This document shows, piece by piece, positions 11,109 through 21,697 of a stretch of DNA of 64,000 nt. The notes under the pieces were generated by a model. It had not been told where the DNA came from. It did not search any database and saw only the letters and a program-made list of their open reading frames with translations. A program made the translations under genes and the position numbers. Numbering within the stretch: position 1 is the first letter of the stretch; the number at the start of each line of letters is the position of its first letter. Source of the DNA: Thinopyrum elongatum (taxonomy: Eukaryota; Streptophyta; Magnoliopsida; Poales; Poaceae). The stretch spans positions 297,488,362 to 297,552,361 of the forward strand of contig CM022303.1 in the NCBI GenBank assembly GCA_011799875.1. Direction: 5' to 3'.

Positions 11109-12390
11109 TTAGTTGTTTGAGGAGAAAGTCTCGTAAACTGTCAGGACGTCGTCGTGAGGTGGCGTTATTGATTGTCTATCAGGGGGTGTGAGACCAAGGA
11201 TGTTTTCACCACTTTTAGCCACCTGCCTTACCACCCAACAAGCTCGAAGCCTGTGAGCCGGATTTGCATTAAGCAGGGCCAAGTGTATAGGGCATGGTTT
11301 ATCCAGTAATTTGTCTAGAACCGTTCTGGGTTTATTTCTCTTTTCGGCGGGCTCGTGCTCGGGCGAACCTCTCGCATATGCCCGCTTTGCTTGGGCTTTC
11401 CTAGGCCTCGGGGCAGGGACAGGCTCCCTGCGCATTTGCTGTAACCTCCAGTTGCTTTCCATGGCGCCATATGTGCGTACCATGTCCAATAATTTGGCAA
11501 AGTTTTACACGCGGCGGCGGGCGAGGGCATTTAAGATCCCTGCGTCCCAGCAATTGAATCGGAAGGCTTTAATTATTTCTTCGTCACGGCAGTCGATTAT
11601 CTTGTTTTTGACAAGGAGAAATCTGGCCCAATAATGATGGACCGTTTCTACGGGCTGCTGCTTGACGTACATCAGGTCCCATACGTCCAGTCTTCCCGCA
11701 TCCGGACAATATTCGGTGTGGGAGGTGGGTGGGAAATTTTTGGGCGATCCCGTTTTCTGTGAGTCCAGGGCGTCGGCAGTGGCGAGCCGTGCCTGGGCTA
11801 TATCCGAATCTAATAGCGCAGTGTTCGGGCGAATGCCTGTATGTGGTTGGGTCGACTCAAGGTCAGATCTGGTATCACAGACTGAGCCCGAACTCTTGTC
11901 TTGACGGGTGTCCATATCCGGGCTAGAGACCCGGGTGTATACTGTCATAAGCTTCGGAGATCGCGATCCCCCCGCCCTTTCTTTGAGGGTAGCGATGAGG
12001 TGAGTGATGGGCGGGGTGTGGATCTCTCTGTTGTCAGGTTTAAGACCGATCTGGTCATAGGCCGTAGGCCTGCTGACGGAGATTCCCATAGCTAGGAATC
12101 AATCCAAAAGGCCGTTTATCGAAGAGGTTCCCGCCGGGGGCATGCCTCCTGGGTGTTCGGCAAGACGTTCTTCGGACACTTCGATGGGATCCGGCTTTAG
12201 GGCCAGATCCTGAGCTGCGTCGGTTCCCTTTACGTCCACTGAATCCGAGGTCAAGGCGTCGGGCTCAGCGGGTTCTTCGGAAGCAGGGCTTCGCCGAGGG
12301 CAGACGCCGGACTCTAAGTTCCGGTGGCTAGCTTCGCGATCGGCGGTGAGGTTTTCAACTGTGTTTAAACGACCGGTGAGGTCGGCGCGG
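11109..12390 (-). pseudogene. Gypsy gag, C-terminal two thirds
   Basis: One frame runs through with stops at 12099-12101, 11505-11507 and 11109-11111. The 11505-12089 segment carries the retrotransposon gag signature around ETVHHYWARFLLVKNKI and EEIIKAFRFNC. The 11109-11489 segment carries the LLDKPCPIH motif typical of Tat-type gag C-termini. The N-terminus lies 12.3 kb away at 24705-24795 because another element inserted inside gag. Confidence 0.82.
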
Positions 12391-13462
12391 TGTTGACATG
12401 GATTTTGACCAAGATAAAATAAAATGCATAAACCACATAAAATATAAATGCAAAACGGCAAAACCCCGTTTTATGATGAAAAGAATCAATTAAAAAATAT
12501 AATCAACCGCTCAAATCAACGAGCGACAAAAATAGGCATATTATATGTTCGAACGTTGATAATGCACACATTAAACCAACAGTTATAAAATATGACAAAA
12601 TAAATAAACATTCATCCAGTTCTGTCATGTATGTACGCGCATAGTCACCGATGGATACTGATCTAAAATTTCACCGTCAAAGACGACACCAATATTATCG
12701 AAGCATCATGCAATATGTTCCTCCATCAAAATATCATTGTATCTTAACGGATGCACACAAAATATAATTTGTTAGAGAAGGCCAATAATAAGGTCGACCG
12801 CTGCACAAAAAAAATCCTTTTTACAGTAAAAATAAGCAGTTTAAAATAAAAAAATAAATTACAAACCGCTCAGAACGACGGCGGTCGAAAATAATGGTAT
12901 GATATATTGACGGTATTGCAAACATTGGAAAAGGCCGATAAACATAAAATATGACCCAAAAAAATAATACTCATCAAGTCTTTGTCCTAAGAAAATCATA
13001 AAGGACAAATCGCTTGCATAAAATCCCGGCATCACAGACGGCGCCGACATGGCAAAATATAACACATACGAGCGCGGCGCCACCAAAATATAATTGTTTT
13101 AACTAGGTGTATAAAAAATATAAGTGAAGCCAATAATAATATTGATTCATGGAACTTCAAAAAAAAATTGATTCATTCGGTAACAATGCATACGTATAGA
13201 CATGTATAAGCTGTGCGTACATGAGATAACTTGTATGGCCAGATACGTAATGGACTCCTTCGTCCTGATCCCATGCATAGACATGCATGCATGTGTATTA
13301 GGCGCAATGGGCCCAAGCCCAACCGTGCTATACGCCTCAATTAAGAGAGACCATGTCTGCAAAGTAACTGGCTGATGGGACTTTGCCGGTTAATTAGTGA
13401 TTAAAGAAATAGAAAACAAAAGGGAAAGGAGCAGCCCCACTCCCATGTCCCACGATCAAAGA

Positions 13463-13569
13463 ACGTGGGTGCGCTCCCACGTCTTGCACGATGGCGACGT
13501 GCATGTTAAACACTCCACGCGCGCCGCAGCCTCCAACGCACCAGTGTTGCACACCTGCCCCTATAAATA
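13463..13569 (+). promoter_or_regulatory. LTR promoter: ACGT palindrome and TATA box
   Basis: TATAAATA lies at 13562-13569, 1171 bp into the LTR; the right LTR has it at 22869-22876, also 1171 bp in. About 80-100 bp upstream is ACGTGGG-N6-CCCACGT (13463-13482), an inverted repeat of two ACGT-core G-box/ABRE-like sites, with another GACGTGC close by. The palindrome is conserved at 22770-22789. Plant bZIP factors bind ACGT cores; use by this LTR is inferred. Confidence 0.65.
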
Positions 13570-13768
13570 CCTCCCTGCTCATTAGTTCGACAGAGGTTCG
13601 GCTCATTTTTACTCTTTGGTTCGCTGGTCTTCTTCCTCTCTTCTAGTAGCAATATTCTACTACACATCATACTACACACAAAAGCACACCGTGAGAAAAG
13701 GAAGGAAGGAGATGAACCTTGGTTAGTTCCAAGGAGGAAGAAGGTGAGATATGATGCTGCTCTCATGC

Positions 13769-14300
13769 CCTTAGTTTCGGCCATTTGGTTCGGATCAAGG
13801 AGTTCTCTCTCTTACTCATGAATTCTTGTCCTTGGTTTCGGCCATATTGGTTTGGATCAAGGATACCTCTCTCCCTCACTTCATGAAATCATGTCTTAGG
13901 TTCGGCCTTTTGGTTCGGATCAAGGAATATATAATTCATGAAGTCTCATCCTTAGGTTCGGCCTCGTGGCTCGGATCAAGGAATATATAATTCATAAAAT
14001 CATGTCCTTAGGTTCGGCCTTGTGGTTCGGATCAAGGAATATATAATTCATAAAATCTTCTCCTTGGGTTCAGCCTTGTGGTTCGGATCAAGGAATATAT
14101 AATTCATAAAATCTTCTCCTTAGGTTCGGCTTTTTTGGTTCGGATCAAGGAATTTGCACGCATGAAATCACGCCTTAGGTTCGGCCTTTTGGTTCGGATC
14201 GGGAAATTTACACACTACATGAAATCAAGGATTTGCATATTTTTTCATATAGACATGTCCTTAGTTTCGGCCGTTTGGTTCGAATCAAGGATGCACATTT
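13769..14300 (+). repeat. LTR tandem array A (TTCGGCC...GGTTCGGATCAAGG)
   Basis: Roughly ten degenerate units of about 50-60 bp each contain TTCGGCC, GGTTCGGATCAAGG and usually AATATATAATTCAT. The array lies just downstream of the TATA box, so it would be transcribed. The right LTR carries the same array (about 23080-23610), with one extra AAGGA duplication. Confidence 0.85.
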
Positions 14301-14329
14301 TCCTTCATGCGGACATGTTGTGTCTAGGG

Positions 14330-14905
14330 GACATACAAAATGCTCTAAGCATGGGTTCTTTCATGTGAATTCCATGACATGAGCCACAAAATTCTAAAAT
14401 ATTCACAAAGCACATTTCGTGCATGGGTTCTTTCTCGCGAATTCCATGGCATGATGCATAAAATGACTAAAAATACAAACTATGACATGATATGGGTTCA
14501 CACACATGAATTCCATGGAGTGATCCATAGAATGAGCGAAATGAAAATTATGCTATGTCCTGGGTTCTTCTCAAATGAATTCCATGGCATAAGCCATAAA
14601 ACAAAGAAAAATGCAAAGTATGCAATGGGTTCTTTCATACGAATTCCATGGCATAAACCATAAAATAACAAAACACAAATATGCTATGACATGGGTTCCT
14701 TGATGAATTCCGTGGCATAAGTCATAAAGTAAACAAAATGCAAACTACCCTATGACACGGGTTCTTTCATAGATCCCATGGCATAATAAAAATTGTATTA
14801 TGGCGTGGGTTCTTTCAAATGAATTCCACGGCATAAACCATCAACCAAACAAAAGAAAATTGTGCTCTAAGCATTGGTTCTCCTATATGAAGTCTATGAC
14901 ATGAG
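14330..14905 (+). repeat. LTR tandem array B (GGGTTCTTTC...AATTCCATGGCAT)
   Basis: About eight degenerate units of roughly 65-75 bp share GGGTTCTTTC, GAATTCCATGGCATAA and a following A-rich stretch. It is repeated in the right LTR at about 23640-24215. Confidence 0.85.
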
Positions 14906-15392
14906 TTACAAATACTGAAAATATATGCATACATCCTACGCATCAAAACATGGGGCCAAATTAGGCCTGGCCAAAATCAACCTTCATTTACACCATAACA
15001 TAAATGAAGTCGAGCACGAACCAAATGTGTTGCATGGTAGAGAAACATATGACATAATATCAAACATATTGTCATTGAAGAAAACCTACGTGGATAAACT
15101 TCAAGTTCCCCCAGGCCGGAGTTCAGCGTCGATCGCGAGGAGGATTCTTTTTTTTTATTGTAGTATATTGTAATAGGCATGTGATGTAATCCTATGTAAT
15201 AGAAATGTTGGAATTCTTAATCAGGGGTTTTCTCTTCGGAGATGTAATTAACAGAATTTTTATGTAAATGTAAGAGTTCTGGAAATAAAGTACCTGCAAT
15301 GTTTCATTCTACTTTTATTTTATGCATTTAAATTTCACTCTGTATCAATGACGTGGACGAGTGCCTCACGCCTACCATTTTTCCCGTCATCA

Positions 15393-15416
15393 GATTCTGG
15401 CACGCCCGGTGGGACC
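15393..15416 (+). other. Primer-binding-site-like sequence
   Basis: Immediately after the left LTR comes GATTCTGGCACGCCCGGTGG. The TGGCACGCCCGG core starts with the TGG expected opposite a tRNA 3' CCA. I cannot name the tRNA. Confidence 0.6.
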
Positions 15417-15550
15417 TATTTCTCCCCTCATCTTTGAATTCCAACATAGGATTGCAACATGTGAATTTCTAAAGTACATGAAGTATATAAACATTGTGTA
15501 TGCAAAATATAACAAAGAAAACTAATATAAAGTTTTCTTTATTAGAAGGC

Positions 15551-15805
15551 ATGGAAGGTCAAGTGCCGCAGTCGGTGAGACTCCGCATTGGAGACATTTG
15601 GCTTGATGTGCCAATTGGTCCATGTGCAACATCATCAAATCAACATTTGGGTACTATGACTGCATCATCGACTGAACATGACCAAGGAATGGAAGTATGC
15701 TCTCCACTCAAGTTTGGGGGAAGTATGAGGGTAGACAAAGAAGGAAAAGGGAAGACAATGGACAAACTCCACTGTGAGCAACCTATGATGGGGGCAATAC
15801 CATGA
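15551..15805 (+). CDS. Small ORF upstream of the exonuclease ORF
   Basis: ATG 15551 opens an 84-codon ORF (begins MEGQVPQSVRLRIGD) whose TGA overlaps the ATG of the exonuclease ORF as ATGA at 15802-15805. Its frame differs from the downstream one. It may be the true N-terminus of the exonuclease gene, separated by a frameshift, or a separate leader. TTTTCTTTATTAG just upstream (15535-15547) resembles a 3' splice site, so a 5' intron is possible. The frame can also be opened further upstream at 15494. No family is recognised. Confidence 0.45.
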   Translation: MEGQVPQSVRLRIGDIWLDVPIGPCATSSNQHLGTMTASSTEHDQGMEVCSPLKFGGSMRVDKEGKGKTMDKLHCEQPMMGAIP

Positions 15806-16854
15806 TTATATTTTCCTCCTCATCGTTTTTTGAGGGAAGGACATCAAAGGTTCACAATAACGTTCAAGTTGATGCTTCAGAGCCTATTCTTTCGCTGGCC
15901 GATAAATCCATTGGAGAATGCTTTGAGACGGTTCTCAAGTTTCCCCTTGAATGCAAGAAAAAGCACCCCAATTCCCATGGCTATGAAACATGTCATGTGA
16001 ACCCAACATCAACATTGTCAAGTCCCTTGTCGTCATCAACACCCGTTGCATATGATTCATCCCAGAGTTCGTTGGAGTCGGTGTGCCATCAACCTCAGCG
16101 AAGAAATGTTCGCCATGTCAACCTTCACAATATTAAGGTTGGCAAAGTCCGTATCCAATTCCCCAAGAGTGTGGACAACAATCATCCAGATCGCCTTTTT
16201 CATATCAGCAAGGGCGGTATAAGAATTCATACTACGGTGACTAGCAACCCTTCAACAGTTGTTGCCTTCATCCGGTTCATTTGGAAAAAGTATCTTAATC
16301 ATGCCAAATGGCGTATTGTCGGCCTTGACTGTGAATACACTAGATATGTCCATAGCAAAGAGCGTAAGAAGCTTCCACTTGAGCAACAAGTTGCCATCTC
16401 TAATCAAAAGCCACAACGCGCCGCTGTCTTGCAACTTTGTGTGGGTAAGCATTGACTAATTTACCAGCTATACCAGGCTCATGCCAGGAGTTTTATCCCT
16501 CCACTTCTCCTCAGCTTCCTTGACAATGACACAATCAAATTTGCGGGCACCGCCATTGGCAATGACATCAAAAATCTCGAGTTCTATAACTTGGGTATCA
16601 GAAAACCTGTCGACGTGCAGGGACTGGGTATCAAGGTTCGTAATAAAAAAGAAGGTGACTTGGTTTCATTGGAAAAGCTAGCAAACAAGGTTGCAAAAAT
16701 AAGTCTTAACAAGGACAAAAGCATCACTGTCAGTCAGTGGGAAAAGTCCAACCTGGACCATGACCAGATCAAGTATGCATGCTTCGATGCCTATGCAAGC
16801 TTCGAGGTTTATAGGCGACATTCCAACATAACTGGTTATCTTAGATCTCGTTGA
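15802..16854 (+). pseudogene. WRN/RNase D-like DEDDy 3'-5' exonuclease, one in-frame stop
   Basis: A 350-codon frame has one internal TGA (codon 218, 16453-16455). The N-terminal ~120 residues are Ser-rich and low complexity. The exonuclease fold follows. Exo I is IVGLDCEYT (Asp176, Glu178), Exo II is IGNDIKNL (Asp255) and Exo III is YACFDAY (Tyr325, Asp329), so all four DEDDy metal-binding acids and the Tyr survive. The stop falls after QLCVGKH and the reading continues in frame with a normal family sequence, so it looks like one point mutation. Family members remove nucleotides from DNA or RNA 3' ends. The codons lie in the interior of an LTR element that lacks gag-pol, suggesting capture of a host gene. 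Whether the stop is fixed across copies of the element is unknown. Confidence 0.85.
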
Positions 16855-17191
16855 AATCTTTATTCTTGAGTGAAATACGTAGCCGGTTATCTTAGAGCAT
16901 TTCAAATGTTTGTTTCTAAGTAAAGTATGTAAGAAAAGGTTGTTGATTCTTTATCAAAGAAAGTATGTACAGGACCATTGTTTCTTTATATTATGGTTAT
17001 GCCTACTTCACTAGGTACATTTTTAATATGATGATGCAGGGAAGCAAATGTCCTTGTATCATCATAATGTTGTTCTCATAGGAGACAAGTGAATCTGAAT
17101 AGAAATGACATATATTTTGCATTAATGCATGCAGTACAAATGTTGCTATGTTATGTGCACTTGATTTAAAAAAATTGTGACTGAAATGAAA

Positions 17192-17880
17192 TATTACTCC
17201 ACACCCTCATGAGTATAAACTGGGGCACACAAAAAAAATTACTCCAACGACTTACGAGTATAAACTGTGATGCAAAAAAGATTCAAACGTACTCCATACC
17301 CTCATGAGTATAAATTGGGGCGCACAAAAAAAGTTACTCCATACCCTCATGAGTATAAACTGGGGCGCACAAAAAATGTTACTACATACCCTATGAGTAC
17401 AAACTGGGGCAAAAAAAATCACTCCAATAAACTTACGAGTATAAAATGTGACATAAAACATATATTACTCCAATAACTTACGAGTTTAAATTGCGACATA
17501 AAAATCTATCACTCCAATAAACGTACGAGTATAAACTGTGACATAAAAATCTACTCCAATGCCTCATGAGTATAAACTATGGCATATATAAAGAAAATAT
17601 TACTCCAACAACTTACGAGTCTAAACTGTGATGCAGAAAAATCATCAAACGAACTCCGAAATAATGTGAGTATAGACTGTGTCATATAAATAAAATTTAC
17701 TCCAAAAGCTCACAAGTTTAAACCATGTGATAATAATATAGCAATTTTACTCCAATAATTTACGAGTATAAATTACGACATAAAAATATACTACGCTAAT
17801 ATCTTACGAGTCTAAACTATGGCACTACAAATACAAATAAACTGATGGTTCAAATACCTTACGAGCTAACTATGGTCAAC
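17192..17880 (+). repeat. Internal degenerate array C (ACTCCAATA...ACGAGTATAAACT)
   Basis: About fourteen units of 40-55 bp follow the theme ACTCCA-(5-10 nt)-TWAYGAGTATAAACTG(T/G)G, then an A-rich tail. Units are clearly diverged from one another. Further single units occur at about 19021-19050 and 20925-21135. Confidence 0.85.
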
Positions 17881-20800
17881 GTGAGCAAATTTATGTTGAT
17901 GAGTGTAAGGTGTGGTGCACTAAGAAAATACGCACCATGCTTCAACTACTCAAGACATAAAAATCATATTTATTTTTATGAATAAATGGTTATAACAACG
18001 AGTCGAACATAAAGAATGACATAGTAGCCCATCGCGAAGTAAAATGCTATATAATAAAATGCAAAAAAAAATGAAACACAAATATGAGAATAACACATCC
18101 CTATCAATTTTGAAGAAGGAATGTGTGCTCCATGATGAAATGATCTCTATGCTTTAATATTGTTGGTTACTTGCATGATGGGCCCAAAGGGGATACTAGC
18201 GCCAAGAAGGTGGTGTCATAAAAGAGCACCACCATGCTCACAGAGTTTTCAACAACCCCAAATGGATGCAACTGAACTGAAAGTAAATAAATATGCAAGT
18301 TTATGGGAAAAGATTCGAAAGAGTGCAGGGGCAAGTTTTACCCTAAATCTCCTATAGTACTAAGCATGACTTCAGAAAAATGTTCTCCACAGATGTTGGG
18401 AGAATATTCGATCCAAACATCTCCTAATATGTAGGACTTGTGAGACGTGGAAATGGAAATTTGTTCTGGGTACCCATGGCGCACGGGAGGGAAGTTCATC
18501 TATAACACTCACATATAGCTTTATGCAAGCTCATGAAGATTCTACCCTAGGTGGCTGAGGGGAAAATCAACCTTACCTTATCCAATGTGCTACGGACAAA
18601 CTCATCCAATGATGTCCAAGGCTAGCCAAACACATTATATTTTAAGGTTTAAGGAATCTACAAACGTCGAATACATATCACCTTTCTTTTCATGGTGAAT
18701 GCAACAACCTCTATCGAGGAATACTTGGGTAAAGTTCATCTCACCCTTCAACAAAAGGCGAAGAGATTGTTGACTTTTGAAATCATTTGGATACTAACAT
18801 ATATGACAAAAGAAATACATCATGGAGCCGAGGTAACCATCCAGGTCGAGGCTCAATGTGTATATAAACATGCATACTGCATCATGAGGCCAAGGTACAT
18901 CAAACCCTACAACATGAGCTACGTAAAAATACTCTAAATTGCATGAGTATAGTAAGATGTTCAAGGCAACATGAGTATGGATTGTTAGCCAAATGTACAA
19001 AAATAGTTATAAATTTATATATACTCCAACATCTTAAGAGTATAAACTATGCTGCAACAAATCAACGAAAATTAAATATTCATAAAAAATTTGAAGTTCA
19101 AACGTGTGCATCTGGGAGTAAATACTCCAAAGATCAAATTAAATAACCACATGTCTAAAAGTGCTTGAATGCTTCAACAGACAAACCTTCAAGCATACAT
19201 TGTTCTCTCGAGCAAAAGGTGCAAGAGCAATCATATTTCGCGAAAACTAGCCTCACCGGCTCAAACTGGAAATGCAAGTATGCATAAAAAATCACTGTCT
19301 TGTCGGCTTACATAATGGTAGATCTGAATTTCAGAAGTGTTTCTCGAAAATAGTAGAAGCACTCATAATCAAGTGGCTAAAGCCCACCGGGGAGTACCAC
19401 CGAAACGGAAAAAGGATCAATTAGCTCCTTTGTTTCTTTTGAACGTAAATATGTTGCCAACAAACAATATATTCTATGAAATCGTACAAAGTCAAAGAAC
19501 AATCAGTTTCAAACATATGACTCAACACTTATCAACATAAGTCAGATCATTGAAATAACTCTCCAATGCTTCACAAGATAAAAGTATAAGCATGGATATT
19601 CTATGTATAGAAAGAAGGCTACTCTTTCATGAGTCTAGCGAGAAACCAAACTAATAGCGTCATCTTTTCAAAAAAAGTCACGGGAATTACCAAAAAAAAT
19701 AATAGTCAATAAATATGATCAACTTGAAAAATACACACAAAAGGGATACCATTAAAAAATGGTGGTAAATCAAGAGCATTGGGATAGGGCACCATCATCC
19801 AAGGATGCTACATGTGAAGCATATATCCAATGGCACATAGGGAAAATGACGCTCAATATCTAGTGCAAAAAAAGTTTGCTCCCAACAGGTTCATAATAAA
19901 TCCAGCCTTGCCATATCCTAAAATGTTGGGGGCAAACCCATCAAAATCTTTCCAAAATAATCATATATATGCCAACGCGCACGCTTCCGAATTTCTCAAC
20001 AAAAAAGTAGTTGATGAGCTCATACCATTGTCTTTCATGTGGCATAGAAATGCTAAGGGTGCATTGTAGTGCAACCAGATATCAAACCCAATGGCCTTCA
20101 GGTACGTATGGTTATGCCAATTCTCATGCGGAACAAATTCCGCGGGTTGAGGAGTGACTTCTGTTGAGGAGCAGTTATCTCAAATAAATGCTTTCTTCCA
20201 TTAAAAGGAGGAAGAATCTGCAAGCCTTGGAAATAAATAACACATCTTCAAGCAAAGAAAACTATGTATCTTCTTGTGTCACTCTTGAGATAATAAAATA
20301 GGTGATTTCCCAGCAAGCTAAGGCTCAATATATGGAGACATAGTATGCCAACTGGCCAAGGTATGTCAAACCATGCCCTCCATATGGTGGTTTGACTCCT
20401 TTTCCAATCGAATGTTAACATATAGCTCATATAGTTGTCGCGTACCAAGATTCGGCACGTAGCAAAGCTATATTCTTTCGACAATTGTTCAAATTGCATC
20501 GGGACTAATTGTGTCCTTGGTACAAAAAAAGTTACAACCATGTTCGATCAAGACTCGAAAAAAAATGCAAGATGTCCTCCTTGGATATTTTGTAACACAA
20601 AAAAAATATCGCATGTTTCCCCAAATTGGGATATACAAAGAAAAAGCTGAACACAATTGCTTTCTAAGTTATTATTAGGTGGAGAATTTAAGCCTCAGTG
20701 TGAAGAACAATTCATTGAGGTTGGCACAATATGGATGTCCGTGGGTAGTCTCCTACCAAGTGTGCTGGCACTTACAAGGGGTGTGACCAATCACTTTTGA

Positions 20801-21112
20801 GGACTTGGCCCTGAAAGCCACCGACATATAGGAAACCATGAAGAAAAAGTTGCTCATCGAAATCATTCCATTGAATGACCCATGACTACAAACAGTCAGA
20901 GTTACAACAAAAATGAACAAAAAAACATACTCCAACATAAATTATTGGCACCATGCAAACACATCGACATAAAATACTTCGATGTTACGCAAAGCATGAT
21001 TCGCTGGCAGCATGACTACAAAAGCATGATATGTGTATCCTTCATATGGAAAATATAAGCTCCCAGGATATACGAGTATAAAGTAGTAGCCATATATGAA
21101 GAGAAAGAGATA
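17881..21112. other. Interior of exonuclease-bearing element, non-coding
   Basis: This AT-rich stretch has only short ORFs. Pairs of diverged segments recur, for example the 'gaggctcaat...ggccaaggtacatcaaaccct' theme at about 18850-18905 and 20325-20375. No gag or pol similarity is seen. Confidence 0.6.
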
Positions 21113-21410
21113 TAATGCTCCAATGCTATATGAGCCTAAACTACAAGCGTCGTGTGAAACTTTGAACACACATAAAAATGCTCAATGCTATATGAGCCTA
21201 AACTACAAGCATCGTGTGAACGTTAAACACACATAAATAATGCTCTAATGCTATATGAGTCTAAACTACAAGCGTCGTGTGAAACTTTGAACACACATAA
21301 AAATGCCCCAATGCTATATGAGCCTAAACTATAAGCGTCAATGACACATTTTTTACGCACATAGAAAATGCTCCAATGCTATATGAGCCTAACTATAAGC
21401 ATGTTTCAAA
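21112..21410 (+). repeat. Internal array D (~63-bp units)
   Basis: Five successive units contain AATGCTATATGAGCCTAAACTACAAGC and an ACACACATAAA tail. They look like a regular, younger expansion of the array C theme (ACTCC/GAGTATAAACT). Confidence 0.85.
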
Positions 21411-21682
21411 AATGTTAAATTTGATCCAATCTTCATGAGTTTAAACTCCCAATGTTAAGTCATGCGCTCCAAAAAGAAAAAGTTCCGAGCCTAAATTGAA
21501 ATAAAAAATGCAACTGCACATCATCCACGTATAGCTGAGATGCATCTAAATAGAAAATCAGATGCTGAAAAAGAATACTAAAACAAATCATGAGCCCACG
21601 TACGGAAATACTGTAAGCACAAAATAGATTGTCAAGTTTCGAGCTCTGGGTCCGAGTCAAAAAAAATATTCTTCGAACCCAG

Positions 21683-21697
21683 ACCTCGAGGGGCATC
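21683..21697 (+). other. Polypurine tract before right LTR
   Basis: CCTCGAGGGGCATC directly precedes the TG of the right LTR at 21698. This is the position where plus-strand DNA synthesis would start. Confidence 0.6.

Larger units (their letters stand above)
12391..15392 (+). repeat. 5' LTR of the exonuclease-bearing element
   Basis: It is 3002 bp, TG...CA, nearly identical to 21698-24704 apart from scattered substitutions and small indels. It carries a TATA box at 13562-13569, two internal tandem arrays (13769-14300, 14330-14905) and a possible poly(A) signal AATAAA at 15284-15289. Confidence 0.93.

Noticed and set aside
12391..12461. Start of a minus-strand ORF reading MPFCIYILCG (also at 21768)
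   Set aside because: It is LTR sequence fused by chance to gag at the insertion junction; the same start occurs in the other LTR copy.
13769..14905. CRISPR-like regular repeats
   Set aside because: Eukaryotic context; units are degenerate, without unique spacers of constant length, and lie inside LTRs.
16447..16469. 23-bp mini-intron (GTAAG...CCAG) removing the TGA of the exonuclease
   Set aside because: Too short for a plant intron, and removal would shift the frame; the reading continues correctly straight through the TGA codon.
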